Notes: a model not told the origin generated them from the letters alone. DNA of 64,000 bases from Thermoanaerobaculales bacterium (GCA_035358815.1 DAOPQC010000003.1:310001-374000), one strand, 5' to 3'. Counted from the first letter of the stretch, positions 15,804-26,699 are shown. Numbers and translations: made by a program.

Positions 15804-18496
15804 CGATGTCGGGCAGCACGGGCGAGCCGCGGCCGGATCCGGACCAGCTGTTGGAGCTGGCCGCCGACGAGGAGCGCCGGCGCGATCGCGGGCGACTGAA
15901 GGTCTTCCTCGGCTACGCGGCCGGCGTCGGCAAGACCTACGCCATGCTGGAGGCGGCGCGGCGGCGGCGGGCCGAGGGGATCGACCTGGTGGTGGCGCTG
16001 GTGGAGACCCACGGCCGCGCCGAGACCGAGGCTCTGCTCGAAGGCCTCGAGGTCCTGCCGCGCCGCCGGCTCAGCTACCGCGGGGCGCACGTGACCGAGC
16101 TCGACCTCGACGCCGTGCTGGCGCGCCGGCCCGGGGTCGTCCTCATCGACGAGCTGGCGCACTCGAATGCGCCCGACTCGCGACATCCCAAGCGCTGGCA
16201 GGACGTGGAGGAGCTGGCGGCGGCCGGCATCGAGGTCTGGACCACCCTCAACGTCCAGCACCTCGAGAGCCTGGCCGAGGTGGTGGCGCGGATCACCGGG
16301 GTCGCAATGGGCGAGCGGGTTCCGGACCGGCTGCTCGACCAGGCCGACGAGATCGAGCTCGTCGACGTGCCGCCAGAGGAGCTGCTGCAGCGGCTGGCCG
16401 AGGGCAAGGTCTATGTGCCCGAGCAGGCCGCGCGAGCCACCGAGCGGTTCTTCCGCTCCGGCAACCTGCTGGCCCTGCGCGAGCTCACCCTGCGCCGCGC
16501 AGCACGCCGGGTGGACGAGCAGATGCGCGCCTACATGACGCTGCGCGCCATTCCCGGCCCCTGGCCGGCGGCGGAGCGCCTCCTGGTCTCGGTCGCCGGC
16601 AGCCCATACAGCGCCGAGCTGATCCGCGCCACCCGCCGCCTCGCCGACGAGCTGCGGGCCGAGTGGTTCGCCGTCTACGTGGAGACGGCCGGAAGCGACC
16701 GGCTGAGCGAGGACAACCGGCAACGGATCTACCGCGACCTCGCCCTCGCCGAGCAGCTCGGCGCCCAGGTCGCCACCCTCGACGGCAGCTCGGTCGCCGA
16801 GGCGGTGCTGCGCTTCGCGCGTGCCCACAACGTGACCAAGCTGGTCGTCGGCCGGCCCACCCGGCACGGGCCCCTCGCCCGCCTGCAGCGCTCGATCTTC
16901 AACGACCTGGTCGCGCAGGCGCCGCCGATCGATCTGGTCGTGGTCAGCGTCGGCGCCACGCTGCCGACGCCTGAGGCACGGCGCGGTCCGCGGCGCGAGC
17001 GGCCGGGCTGGCGCCAGGTGATCGATGCGCTGGCGCTGGTGGCGGTCGCAACCGCGCTCGGCTTGCCGCTGGCCGGGCGCCTGGAGCCGACCAACCTGGT
17101 CATGGTCTACCTGGTCGCGGTGCTGGTCGCCGCCCTCCGGCTCGGCCTCGTCCCCGCCCTGGTCGCCGCCGCCGTCTCGGTGATCGCCTTCGACGTGGTC
17201 TTCGTGCCCCCGCGTCACAGCTTCACCGTGCACGACACCCAGTACCTGATCACCTTTCTCGGCCTCTTCCTGGTCGGCGCGGTGACCAGCACCCTGGTCG
17301 CGCGACTGCGCGCCCAGACCGCGGCCGCGGAGACCCGCGAGGCGCAGACCGCGGCGCTGCTCAGCCTCTCCCGCCGGCTCTCCACCACCAGCCAGCTGGC
17401 CGACGTGGCGCGCTGCCTGCTCGAGGAGGCGAGCCAGGCGAGCGGCCTGCCCGGCCTCGTCCTCGCGCTCCGGGAGCCAGTGGAGGTGCTCGCAGGCCCG
17501 CCTCCCTCGGGACGGCTGTCGACCACCGACCTCGCCGCCGCGCGCTGGTGCGCAAGCCGCGGCCGGCCGGCGGGCCGCGGCACCGACACCCTGCCCGCGG
17601 CCGACCACCTCTGGCTGCCGGTGCTCGCGGGGCGGGAGCCGGGCGTGGTACTCGGCCTCGCCGTGCCCCTCTCGGGCCAGGCGCTGGCGCCCGACCGGCG
17701 ACGGCTGGTGGAGGCGATGGCGGCCCAGGCCGGCGTCGCCCTCGAGCGCGCCGAGCTTGCCGAGCAGGCCCGGCGGGCCGCGCTGCTGGCCGAGGCCGAC
17801 CGCCTCCACCGGGCCATCCTGGGCTCGGTCTCCCACGACCTGCGCACCCCGCTCGCCACCATCGTCGGCGTGCTGTCGACCCTGCGCGAGCAGGGCGAGC
17901 GGCTCGGCGACGAGGCGCGGGCCGGGCTGCTGGCCGAGGCGGCCGACGAGGCCGGGCGGCTCGACCGGGTGGTGGGCGGGCTGCTCGACCTGTCGCGTCT
18001 CGAGGCGGGACGCCTCGAGCTGCACCGGGAGCCGATCGAGCCGCAGGATCTGGTCGGCGCCGCCCTCACCCAGTCGCCGGTGCGGGCCGAGTCGGAGCGG
18101 ATCCACCTCGACGTGCCGCCCGAGCTGCCAGCCGTTGAGGGCGACGCGGCGCTCCTCACCCAGGCCCTGGTCAACCTGCTCCACAACGCCCTCAAGTTCT
18201 CGCCCGTCCGCGGCTCGGTCGAGGTGACGGGGCGGGCGGTGGGCAGCGCGCTGCGCCTCGAGGTGCGCGATCACGGCGACGGCATCCCGGAGTCCGAGCT
18301 CGAGCGGGTGTTCGAGAAGTTCTACCGGGCGGATCGGGGTGATGCCGCCGGCGGCAGCGGGCTCGGCCTCGCGCTCAGCCGCGGCATCGTCGAGGCCCAC
18401 GGCGGGCGGGTGTGGGCCGAGCGGGCGGATGGCGGCGGCACCAGGATCGTGCTCGAGCTGCCGCTCGGCCACCCCCAGGAGGGCAGCGCATCATGA
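15800..18496 (+). CDS. kdpD: Sensor histidine kinase KdpD
   Basis: 898 residues with the full KdpD layout. The N-terminal KdpD domain holds Walker A LGYAAGVGKTYAML and LIDELAHSNAPDSRHPKRWQ. A universal-stress-like domain (about 245-370) follows, then four DUF4118-type helices (about 400-500) and a GAF-like region. The kinase core has the H-box SVSHDLRTPLATIVG near 678, the N-box LVNLLHNALKFSP and G-boxes HGDGIP and GGSGLGLALSRGI. KdpD senses low K+ or ionic stress and phosphorylates KdpE. The start is GTG 15800 overlapping the kdpC stop, or ATG 15806, which has AAGG at a better spacing. Confidence 0.94.
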   Translation: MTMSGSTGEPRPDPDQLLELAADEERRRDRGRLKVFLGYAAGVGKTYAMLEAARRRRAEGIDLVVALVETHGRAETEALLEGLEVLPRRRLSYRGAHVTELDLDAVLARRPGVVLIDELAHSNAPDSRHPKRWQDVEELAAAGIEVWTTLNVQHLESLAEVVARITGVAMGERVPDRLLDQADEIELVDVPPEELLQRLAEGKVYVPEQAARATERFFRSGNLLALRELTLRRAARRVDEQMRAYMTLRAIPGPWPAAERLLVSVAGSPYSAELIRATRRLADELRAEWFAVYVETAGSDRLSEDNRQRIYRDLALAEQLGAQVATLDGSSVAEAVLRFARAHNVTKLVVGRPTRHGPLARLQRSIFNDLVAQAPPIDLVVVSVGATLPTPEARRGPRRERPGWRQVIDALALVAVATALGLPLAGRLEPTNLVMVYLVAVLVAALRLGLVPALVAAAVSVIAFDVVFVPPRHSFTVHDTQYLITFLGLFLVGAVTSTLVARLRAQTAAAETREAQTAALLSLSRRLSTTSQLADVARCLLEEASQASGLPGLVLALREPVEVLAGPPPSGRLSTTDLAAARWCASRGRPAGRGTDTLPAADHLWLPVLAGREPGVVLGLAVPLSGQALAPDRRRLVEAMAAQAGVALERAELAEQARRAALLAEADRLHRAILGSVSHDLRTPLATIVGVLSTLREQGERLGDEARAGLLAEAADEAGRLDRVVGGLLDLSRLEAGRLELHREPIEPQDLVGAALTQSPVRAESERIHLDVPPELPAVEGDAALLTQALVNLLHNALKFSPVRGSVEVTGRAVGSALRLEVRDHGDGIPESELERVFEKFYRADRGDAAGGSGLGLALSRGIVEAHGGRVWAERADGGGTRIVLELPLGHPQEGSAS

Positions 18497-19182
18497 GTGC
18501 CGTGCGAGTGCTGGTGGTGGACGACGAGCGGCCGATCCGCCGCTTCCTGCGCACCGCGCTGGCGGCGGCCGAGATGGAGGTGGCCGAGGCGGAGTCGGGC
18601 GAGGACGGGCTGGCGGCGGCGGCGGCCTTCCGCCCCGACGTCGTCGTCCTCGACCTCGGGCTGCCGGACATCGACGGCGTCGAGGTCATCCGGCGGCTGC
18701 GCGAGTGGAGCCAGCAGCCGATCATCGTGCTGTCGGTGCGCAGCCGGGAGGACGACAAGGTCGAGGCGCTCGACGCCGGCGCCGACGACTACCTGACCAA
18801 GCCGTTCGGGACCGGCGAGCTGCTGGCGCGGATCCGCGCCGCCCTGCGCCGGGCCGCGTCCCCGGCCGAGGAGCCCGTGTATCGCGCCGGCGGCCTCGAG
18901 GTGGATCTCGCGCGCCGGCGGGTGCGCCGCGACGACGTCGAGCTGACCCTCACCCCCACCGAGTACGACCTGCTGCGGGTCCTCGTCCGGCACGCCGGCC
19001 GCGTGCTGACCCACCGCCAGATCCTGCGCGAGGTGTGGGGGCCGGGCTACCTCGAGCAGAGCCACCTGGTGCGGGTGACGGTCTCCAACCTCCGCCGCAA
19101 GATCGAGCCCGATCCGGCGCGGCCGGCCTACCTGCTGACCGAACCCGGGGTCGGCTACCGGCTGCGCGAAGGCGACGGCTGA
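18493..19182 (+). CDS. kdpE: Response regulator KdpE
   Basis: 229 residues. The receiver domain has the acidic pair DDE near 10, phospho-acceptor Asp in VVLDLGLPDIDG near 55, and Lys in YLTKPFG. It is followed by an OmpR-type winged helix (LTPTEYDLLRVLVRHAGRVL, VSNLRRKIEPDP, VGYRLRE). The ATG overlaps the kdpD stop (ATGA). It should activate the kdp promoter; the TTGAC 11-bp repeats at 10671-10776 are the natural candidate site. The gene converges on phoR with only 39 nt between stops. Confidence 0.95.
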   Translation: MSAVRVLVVDDERPIRRFLRTALAAAEMEVAEAESGEDGLAAAAAFRPDVVVLDLGLPDIDGVEVIRRLREWSQQPIIVLSVRSREDDKVEALDAGADDYLTKPFGTGELLARIRAALRRAASPAEEPVYRAGGLEVDLARRRVRRDDVELTLTPTEYDLLRVLVRHAGRVLTHRQILREVWGPGYLEQSHLVRVTVSNLRRKIEPDPARPAYLLTEPGVGYRLREGDG

Positions 19183-19221
19183 CGGACCGCGCTCGGGCGA
19201 GGTGGGGGCGGCGCCGGCCCG

Positions 19222-20523
19222 CTACGCCGGCGGCTCGCCGGCGGGGCGCGGAGGTCCCGGCGGGCCCTCGACAGGGAAGCCGACGGTCACCGTCGTGCCG
19301 ACCCCTTCCCGCGAGTCGAGGGCCAGGGTGCCGCCCATGACCTGCACCAGGTGCTTGACGATGGCGAGGCCGAGCCCGAGCCCGCCGCGGCCGGGCGTGC
19401 GCGCCCGGTCGACCCGGTAGAAGCGCTGCAGCACCGCCTTGAGCTCGCTCGCCGGGATCCCCTCGCCGTTGTCCACCACCTCGAGGACGGCCGCGCCGTC
19501 GGCGATGCGGCCGCGCACCCGCACCCAGCCGCCGGGCCGGTTGTACTTGACGGCGTTGTCGACCAGGTTGGAGAGCACGCGGTAGAGGCCGCGGCGGTCG
19601 CACCAGCAGCGCAGGTCCTCCGCCACCTCCGAGCGCAGGTCGACGTCGAGCCGCGCTGCCTCGGGCCGGAAGTCGGCCAGCACCTCGCGCACCACCTCGG
19701 CCGCGATCACCGAGCCGAGCTCGAGGTCGAGCTGGCCGGACTCGATCGTGGCCAGCTCGCTGAGCTCGCTGGCCAGGCGGTCGACCCGCTCGACCTGACG
19801 GACCAGCATCTCGGTCAGCTCCGCCGGGAGCTCGTCCTCCATCGCCTCGACCGTGGTCCGCAGCACGGTCAGCGGCGACCGCAGCTCGTGCGACAGGTCC
19901 TGCACGAAGCGGCGCCGGAACTCGGACGCGCGCCGGATCAGGCTGACCTCCGAGACCAGCCCCACCGCGCCGCCCCCGCGCACCGGGAAGGCGCGCACCT
20001 CCCAGAGGCCGCGCGGGTTGGCGATCAGGACCGGATCGGGGCGGCCGCCGGCTGCGGCGGCCTGGAAGGTCTCGACGCCGTCGGGCTCGCGAATGAGCTC
20101 GAGAAGGTGGGCGCCGGCCCGCACCTGCTCGACCCCGCAGAAACGTAGGGCAACCCGGTTGATCAGCCGGATCCTGAGGCTGGTGTCGACCACGACCAGC
20201 CCTTCGCCGAGACCCGACGAGAGGTCCTCGATGAGCGCCGCCGTCCGCTCGCGCTCGGTGCGCTCGAGCGCGGCCTCCGCCGCCAGCTCGCCGACCCTGG
20301 TACCGACCTCACGGCTCGACGTCGCGCCGATCCCATCGAGCAGCTCGCGCTGCGGCCTTCCGATCGTCCGCCACAGCACCACCTCGAGCAGCGCGACGCC
20401 GACCACCCAGACCGCGACTGCCGGAAACGCGGTGCCGCCCATCCGCACCACGACGAGCAGACACACCAGCAGCAACGGCGCGGCCGCCAGCGCGACCACC
20501 GCGAGGTGGCGGCCTCGCGTCAC
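19222..20523 (-). CDS. phoR: PhoR-like sensor histidine kinase
   Basis: 433 residues. Two N-terminal membrane helices (LAVVALAAAPLLLVCLLVVV, AVAVWVVGVALLEVVLW) are followed by a PAS-like domain (GLVVVDTSLRIRLINRVALR). The kinase core has the H-box DLSHELRSPLTVLRTTVEAM, N-box LVDNAVKYNRP, G1 DNGEGIP and G2 GLGLGLAIVKHL. PhoR senses phosphate status through Pst and PhoU and phosphorylates PhoB. The GTG at 20523 overlaps the phoB stop (GTGA). Longer in-frame upstream sequence only shadows phoB, so it was rejected. Confidence 0.9.
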   Translation of the reverse strand: MTRGRHLAVVALAAAPLLLVCLLVVVRMGGTAFPAVAVWVVGVALLEVVLWRTIGRPQRELLDGIGATSSREVGTRVGELAAEAALERTERERTAALIEDLSSGLGEGLVVVDTSLRIRLINRVALRFCGVEQVRAGAHLLELIREPDGVETFQAAAAGGRPDPVLIANPRGLWEVRAFPVRGGGAVGLVSEVSLIRRASEFRRRFVQDLSHELRSPLTVLRTTVEAMEDELPAELTEMLVRQVERVDRLASELSELATIESGQLDLELGSVIAAEVVREVLADFRPEAARLDVDLRSEVAEDLRCWCDRRGLYRVLSNLVDNAVKYNRPGGWVRVRGRIADGAAVLEVVDNGEGIPASELKAVLQRFYRVDRARTPGRGGLGLGLAIVKHLVQVMGGTLALDSREGVGTTVTVGFPVEGPPGPPRPAGEPPA

Positions 20524-21206
20524 GCGAACCCCCGGAAGCGGTAGCCGGCGCCGATCACCGTCTCCACGACCTCGCTCGCGATCTTGGCCCGCAGCGACCG
20601 GATGTGCACGTCGACGGTCCGGGTCTCGACCTCGCTCGAGATCCCCCACACCCGCTCGAGGATCCGGTCGCGGGTGGCGACCCGCGGCCGGGTCGTGATG
20701 AGGTGCCAGAGCAGCTCGAACTCGCGGACCGTCAGCCGCACCGGCTGGCCGTCGAAGCGCACCGCCATCGAGCCGCGGTCCACCTCGAGCCGCGAGTCGC
20801 GGTAGGAGTCCTCCGGGACCCCGGTGTCGAGGCTGCGCCGCCGCAGCAGGGCGCGGATCCGGCTTCTGAGCTCGCGCAGCGAGAACGGCTTGGTCACGTA
20901 GTCGTCGGCGCCGAGGTCGAGGCCGAGCACGCGGTCGCTCTCCTCGACCCGGGCGGTCAGGATGATCAGCGGCAGGTCCTGGACCGCCGGCGTCCCCCGC
21001 AGCTCGCGGCACACGGAGAGCCCATCCAGGTCAGGCAAATTGAGGTCGAGCAGCACCAGGTCGGGCGGCGAGGAGAGGATGCCCTCGAGGCCCTCGCGGC
21101 CGGTGTGGAAGGCGGTGACCTGAAAACCGTCGCGCTCGAGCGCGAGGGTCAAGGTCCGCGCCAGATCGGGATCGTCCTCGACGATGACGAGCCGCTCGCC
21201 GGCCAT
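20520..21206 (-). CDS. phoB: Phosphate response regulator PhoB/PhoP
   Basis: 228 residues. The receiver domain carries VEDDPDL near 9, Asp in LVLLDLNLPDLDG near 53, Thr in ILTA and Lys in YVTKPFS. An OmpR-type winged helix follows (LTVREFELLWHLITTRPRVA, TVDVHIRSLRAKI, GAGYRFRG). It sits in the Pho operon between phoU and phoR. The TTCACA 11-bp repeats at 27745-27772 and 29184-29211 are the likely binding sites. Start 21206 gives MAGERLVIVEDD, a normal N-terminus. Confidence 0.93.
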   Translation of the reverse strand: MAGERLVIVEDDPDLARTLTLALERDGFQVTAFHTGREGLEGILSSPPDLVLLDLNLPDLDGLSVCRELRGTPAVQDLPLIILTARVEESDRVLGLDLGADDYVTKPFSLRELRSRIRALLRRRSLDTGVPEDSYRDSRLEVDRGSMAVRFDGQPVRLTVREFELLWHLITTRPRVATRDRILERVWGISSEVETRTVDVHIRSLRAKIASEVVETVIGAGYRFRGFA

Positions 21207-21212
21207 GATGCG

Positions 21213-21896
21213 TCACTCCCCGACCGGAGACTTCTCCGGCTCGTCGTGCCGGTGCCGGATCGGCACCGCCTCGACCAGGTACACGACCTCCTCCGCGATG
21301 TTGGTGGCCTGGTCGGCGATCCGCTCGATGAAGCGCGCGACCAGGATCAGGTCGATGGCGCGCGAGATGCTGGAGGGGTCCTCCATCATGTAGGTCAGCA
21401 GCTCGCGGAACACCTGCCAGTACAGGGTGTCGACCTCGTCGTCGCGCCTGATGATCTCGCGCGCCGCCGCCGGGTCGCGTTTGACGTAGGCGGTGATGGC
21501 GTCGCTGACCATCGCGTGGGCGAGCGCGAGCATCCTCGGCAGGTCGATCAGCGGCTTGAGCAGCGGCAGCTTCGCAAGGTGGCGGACGCGGTGGGCGACG
21601 TTGACCGCGTCGTCGGCGATCCGCTCGAGCTCCGGGCCGAGCTTGATCGCCACGATCACGAATCGCAGGTCGGTTGCGGTGGGCTGGTGGCGGGCGATGA
21701 ACTCGGTGGCGAGCCGGTCGATCTCGATCTCGAGGCGATCGACCTCGTCGTCGCGTGCGATGACCGCTTCGGCGAGCTCGACGTCCTGATGGACGAGCGC
21801 GGCTGCGGCATCGGCGAGGGACTTCTCGACGAGCCCGGCCATCGCCAGGATGGTCTGCTTCAGCTGCTCCAGCTCTTCCTCAAACTGCCGGTGCAT
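21213..21896 (-). CDS. phoU: Phosphate signalling protein PhoU
   Basis: 227 residues, a canonical PhoU with two helical repeats. Metal-binding-type motifs are ELERIADDAVNVAHRV in the first repeat and RFIERIADQATNIAEEVVYL in the second. It ends in a short charged tail without a fused domain, in contrast to the PhoU at 7224-8324. It is 6 nt from phoB and 120 nt from pstB. The ATG at 21896 gives MHRQFEEELEQL, the typical start; the upstream extension is non-homologous. Confidence 0.94.
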   Translation of the reverse strand: MHRQFEEELEQLKQTILAMAGLVEKSLADAAAALVHQDVELAEAVIARDDEVDRLEIEIDRLATEFIARHQPTATDLRFVIVAIKLGPELERIADDAVNVAHRVRHLAKLPLLKPLIDLPRMLALAHAMVSDAITAYVKRDPAAAREIIRRDDEVDTLYWQVFRELLTYMMEDPSSISRAIDLILVARFIERIADQATNIAEEVVYLVEAVPIRHRHDEPEKSPVGE

Positions 21897-22016
21897 CGGG
21901 GACTCCCTGAGAGAACGATACGGCACATCCGGCCGCGTGCAACACGCGCCGCGCCCTGCCACGGCCGGCGGTCGGCGAGCGGCGCGGTGCGCCATCGGTG
22001 GATCGGGCGGGCGGCA

Positions 22017-22781
<765 letters not shown>

Positions 22782-22789
22782 AGCTCCTC

Positions 22790-24454
22790 CTACACCGCCT
22801 GGCCGCGGTAGGCGCGGCGCAGGCGCCGCCTGATGACGATCGCGGTCAGGTTCATCAGGACGACCAGCAGGAGCAGCACCAGCGTGGTCGCGAAGGCCAT
22901 CGGCTTCGCCGCCTCGACGTTCGGCGACTGCATCGACACATCGTAGATGTGGAAGCCGAGGTGCATGAACTTGCGCTGCAGGTGGAGGAAGGGCGGCGCC
23001 CCGTCCACCGCCAGGCTCGGCGCCAGCTTGGCGGCGCCGGTCAGCATCAGCGGCGCCACCTCGCCGGCGGCGCGGCTGACCGCGAGGATCAGCCCGGTCA
23101 GGATCCCCGGCATCGCCGCCGGCAGCACGATCCGGCGCATGGTCTGCCACTTGGTGGCGCCGAGCGCGAGCGACCCCTCGCGCCAGCTCCGCGGCACCGC
23201 CAGCAGGCCTTCGCGGGTCGCCACCACGACCACCGGCACCGTCATCAGGGCCAGGGTCAGCGACGCCCACAGCATGCCGCCGGTGCCGAAGGTCGGCGTC
23301 GGCAGCCGGTCTGAGAAGAGGCCGCGGTCGATCACGCCGCCGACGCCGTAGATGAAGAACGCCAGCCCGAACATGCCGAACACGATCGAGGGCACTCCGG
23401 CGAGGTTGTTCACGGCCTGGCCGGCCAGCCGCAGCAGCAGGCCCGGCCGCGCGTACTCGGTCATGTAGACGGCCGTGATCACCCCCAGCGGCACCACCGC
23501 CAGGCTCATCAGGAAGACCAGCAGCACGGTGCCGAACAGCGCCGGGAAGATGCCGCCCTCGGTGTTGGCCTCGCGCGGCTCGGTGATGAGGAACAGCGCG
23601 CCCTGCCGCAGTGCGTGCCAGGCCCGCTCGAGCGGGCCGAGCCGGTTGCTCCAGACCAGCTCGACGACGTTGCCGAGCGGGATCTCCAGGCTCTGCCCTC
23701 CCGCCGCCAGGACCAGGGCCGCGCTCTGCAGCCGCTCGGCGGTCGCGTCGAGCCGCGCCTGCACCCCGGCGAGCTCGGGCGCCAGCTCTCCGGCGAGCTG
23801 CTCGGTGCGCTGCCGCAGCTCGTCGATCTCGGCGCGCCCCTCGGCGGTGCGAGCCCGCTGCGACCGCTCCACCAGGTCGAGCCGCTCCTCGAGGCGGGTC
23901 AGCGGCCGCCGCACCCGCTCGAGGTCGCGTTCGAGATGGCGGCGCTCGCGCCGCATGCGGGCGCCGTCCTCGAGCAGCCGGGCGAGCGCGCCCGGCGCCG
24001 CCAGATCGAGCGACTCGCCATTGCCGTCGACCGCGCCGACGATGCGGCCGAAGGCGTCGCCGTACTCCGTGCGCACCACCCGCACCAGGTCCGCGGGCGC
24101 GGCGGTCGCGACGATCTCGGCCGCGGCGACCCACACGAAGTCGCTCGCCGTCACCTCGCGGTTGCCGACCTTGACCTGGACCCGGTGCCGCGCCCCCTCG
24201 CCGTCGAGCGCCGGCATCACCTCGCGGTCGACCCGCTCGCCGACCAGCACGGTGCCGCCGGCGAGCTTGAGCTCGTGGATGCGGGCCGGCCAGAACCAGC
24301 CGACGGCGTTGACCACCACGATCGAGAGCAGCGTCACCAGCATCGCCAGCACCGCCAGGGTGGCGAGCGCGGTCGCCCAGATGCCGGGCAGGCCCGGGGC
24401 CAGGCCCGAGGTGGTGGCGACGATCGGCCGCGGCGACGGCTCAGAACCGGGCAT
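22790..24454 (-). CDS. pstA: Pst2 permease PstA, long form
   Basis: 554 residues, about twice the short PstA. An N-terminal helix (ALATLAVLAMLVTLLSIVVV) is followed by a periplasmic insert of about 250 residues with a charged coiled coil (RRERRHLERDLERVRRPLTR) and then the normal permease core. The core has NNLAGVPSIVFGMFGLAFF, the coupling motif EGSLALGATKWQTMRRIVLP and SRAAGEVAPLMLTG. The last helix AFATTLVLLLLVVLMNLTAI follows VSMQSPNV. Such long PstA forms (DUF3333-type N-terminus) are known in gammaproteobacteria. It overlaps pstC by 14 nt. Confidence 0.92.
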   Translation of the reverse strand: MPGSEPSPRPIVATTSGLAPGLPGIWATALATLAVLAMLVTLLSIVVVNAVGWFWPARIHELKLAGGTVLVGERVDREVMPALDGEGARHRVQVKVGNREVTASDFVWVAAAEIVATAAPADLVRVVRTEYGDAFGRIVGAVDGNGESLDLAAPGALARLLEDGARMRRERRHLERDLERVRRPLTRLEERLDLVERSQRARTAEGRAEIDELRQRTEQLAGELAPELAGVQARLDATAERLQSAALVLAAGGQSLEIPLGNVVELVWSNRLGPLERAWHALRQGALFLITEPREANTEGGIFPALFGTVLLVFLMSLAVVPLGVITAVYMTEYARPGLLLRLAGQAVNNLAGVPSIVFGMFGLAFFIYGVGGVIDRGLFSDRLPTPTFGTGGMLWASLTLALMTVPVVVVATREGLLAVPRSWREGSLALGATKWQTMRRIVLPAAMPGILTGLILAVSRAAGEVAPLMLTGAAKLAPSLAVDGAPPFLHLQRKFMHLGFHIYDVSMQSPNVEAAKPMAFATTLVLLLLVVLMNLTAIVIRRRLRRAYRGQAV

Positions 24455-26699
24455 AGCGCTGCCGCAGGTACCGGCCGACGACGTCGGCCGCCGTGGTCAC
24501 GATGAGGGTGAAGACGAACAGCAGGGTGCCGGTCAGGAACAGCACCCGGAACAGGGTCGACCCCACCGGCGCCTCGGGGATCTCGACCGCGATCGCGGCC
24601 GACATCGTGCGCATGCCGTTGAACGGAGAGCCGTCGAGGAGCGGCGTGTTGCCGGCCGCCATCAGCACGATCATGGTCTCGCCCACCGCCCGGCCGAGCC
24701 CGAGCATGACCGCGGCGAAGAGGCCCGGGCTGGCCGCCGGAACGACCAGCCGGACGGCGGTCTGCCAGCGGGTCGCGCCGAGGGCGCGGCTCGCCGAGAT
24801 CAGCGACCGCGGCACTGCGGAGCAGGCGTCCTCGGCGATAGTGAAGATCACCGGGATCACCGCGAAGCCGAGGGCGATGCCGACCACGAGGCTGTTGCGC
24901 TGGTCGTAGCGGACCCCCCACTCGGTGAACAGGAAGCGCTGGAAGTCGCCGCCGAACAGCGCCGCCTCCACCGGGCCGGAGAGCGCAACCGCCGCGGCCA
25001 CGACGCCCAGCGCCGACAGCGCCAACACCACCAGCTCGCCGCTGGCCGGGACCCGCCGTCGCAGCCCGGCCGGCGCGATCCGCCAGACTGCGAGGGCCGC
25101 CACCACCGCGAGCGGCAGCACGGCGGCGCCGACGATCGCCGCGAGCAGCGCCGCCTCGAGGCGCGGCGCCAGCCACAGCGCGGCCAGGAAGCCGACCACC
25201 ACTGACGGCACCGCCGCCATCAGCTCGAGGGTCGGCTTGATGACCGCCTGCAGCCGGGGCGGCGCGAGCTGGGAGACCCAGACCGCGGCCGCGAGCGCCA
25301 GCGGCACCGAGAACACGAGCGCGTAGAGGGTCGCCTTGAGGGTGCCGAAGATGAGCGGCCACAGGCTCATCTTGGGCTCGAAGGCGTCGCTGCCGCCGGT
25401 CGATTGCCAGACCCACTTCGGGGACGCGTGGCCCTCGTAGTGGACCGGCAGGAACAGGGTGCGCAGGCTGACCTCGGGATGCGGGTTGGCGATCGAGCGC
25501 CGCAGCAGCTCGCCGCCGGCGACCGCGACCGCGCCGTCGCCCTTGGGGTCGAGCGCGAGCGCGGCCACCGCCGCGTCGGACCAGCGCTCGGCGAGCAGCC
25601 GGCGGCCCGACGTCGAGTAGTAGAGCCCGACCGAGCCGTCCGCGCAGCCGACTGCGAAGTCGCGGCGGCGATGGCCGGGCGCGATCACGGTCGGCGCCGA
25701 ACCGGTCCCGGCCGCGGTGCGCACGACGCGCCAGACCGGCGTTGCGGTCGCCAGCTCGACGTCCGGCCGGGCCCCGAGCCGCTGGCTGAGCTCGTCGTCC
25801 CAGACCGTCGCCGACTCGCCCGGCGCGAGCGCCCGCTCGCCGACGGCGAGCGGCTGCGCGCCGCGGTTGGTGACGACCACCCGCGGCACCTCGAGCAGAA
25901 TCGCGACGCCGCCGTCGCTTCCTGCCACCACCAGGGTGCCGCCGCCGATCAGGAAGCGCGCCCGGACGATCGGCGCGCTCACACCCTCGACCTCGAGCTC
26001 GTCGAGCGCCGGCAGCGTCAGGACGCGCAGACGGCCGCCGGCGCTGACCATGGCGACAGCGTCGAGGTCCTGGGCGATCGCGGCCGCGCTCACCTCGCCC
26101 TCGACCGCCAGCGGCGGCGACACCTCCCAGCGCTCGCGGTCGCCGTCCCACGCTGCGCTGACCAGCTCCCCGTCCGCGTCCCAGGCCGCCGCGACCGCGG
26201 CGCCGTCGTCGGCGGTGGTGGCGGTCGCTCCCGTCCAGCGCCGGTCGCCGCCGAGCTCCAGCGGCGCGGCCGCGGGCCGCCAGCGGGCGGTGGTCGTCCG
26301 CCCGCCGTCGGCCCACTCGTCGCGGTAGCTCAGCGAGCCGACGGACAGGCGCCCGGAGCCATCGAGGACCGCGATCCGGCCGTCGATCTCGAGGTCGGCG
26401 GCGACCACAGCCGCGCCCCCTGACACATCGATGGAGGGGCGCGCCGGGTCGGCTGGGAACTCGATGCGGCCGGCCCGGGTGAGGACCCAGACCAGCTCGC
26501 GCCGCGGGTCGCTGCCCGCGAGCAGCGCCTCACCGGCATCCCCGACCCTGGTGAGCGGCCCGCTCGAGGCGCCGGAGAAGAGCGGCAGCGCCTCGAGGCC
26601 GATGTTGACCACGATCGCCGCCACCACCAGGATGACGAGGATGCCGCCGACCCGGATGAGCGCGGTCGCGGCGCGGTCCTTCTGCTTCTCGTTGAGCAC
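24441..26699 (-). CDS. pstC: Pst2 permease PstC, long form with periplasmic domain
   Basis: 752 residues. The first helix (LIRVGGILVILVVAAIVVNI) is followed by a periplasmic domain of about 380 residues rich in beta-propeller-like strands (RLRVLTLPALDELEVEG, ALDPKGDGAVAVAGGELLRR). The permease core follows with ELMAAVPSVVVGFLAALWLA, the coupling motif SASRALGATRWQTAVRLVVP and GLGRAVGETMIVLMAAGNTP. An additional pair of helices is inserted in the core. It pairs with the long PstA; both large periplasmic domains probably contact PstS or each other. Confidence 0.92.
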   Translation of the reverse strand: MLNEKQKDRAATALIRVGGILVILVVAAIVVNIGLEALPLFSGASSGPLTRVGDAGEALLAGSDPRRELVWVLTRAGRIEFPADPARPSIDVSGGAAVVAADLEIDGRIAVLDGSGRLSVGSLSYRDEWADGGRTTTARWRPAAAPLELGGDRRWTGATATTADDGAAVAAAWDADGELVSAAWDGDRERWEVSPPLAVEGEVSAAAIAQDLDAVAMVSAGGRLRVLTLPALDELEVEGVSAPIVRARFLIGGGTLVVAGSDGGVAILLEVPRVVVTNRGAQPLAVGERALAPGESATVWDDELSQRLGARPDVELATATPVWRVVRTAAGTGSAPTVIAPGHRRRDFAVGCADGSVGLYYSTSGRRLLAERWSDAAVAALALDPKGDGAVAVAGGELLRRSIANPHPEVSLRTLFLPVHYEGHASPKWVWQSTGGSDAFEPKMSLWPLIFGTLKATLYALVFSVPLALAAAVWVSQLAPPRLQAVIKPTLELMAAVPSVVVGFLAALWLAPRLEAALLAAIVGAAVLPLAVVAALAVWRIAPAGLRRRVPASGELVVLALSALGVVAAAVALSGPVEAALFGGDFQRFLFTEWGVRYDQRNSLVVGIALGFAVIPVIFTIAEDACSAVPRSLISASRALGATRWQTAVRLVVPAASPGLFAAVMLGLGRAVGETMIVLMAAGNTPLLDGSPFNGMRTMSAAIAVEIPEAPVGSTLFRVLFLTGTLLFVFTLIVTTAADVVGRYLRQRYARF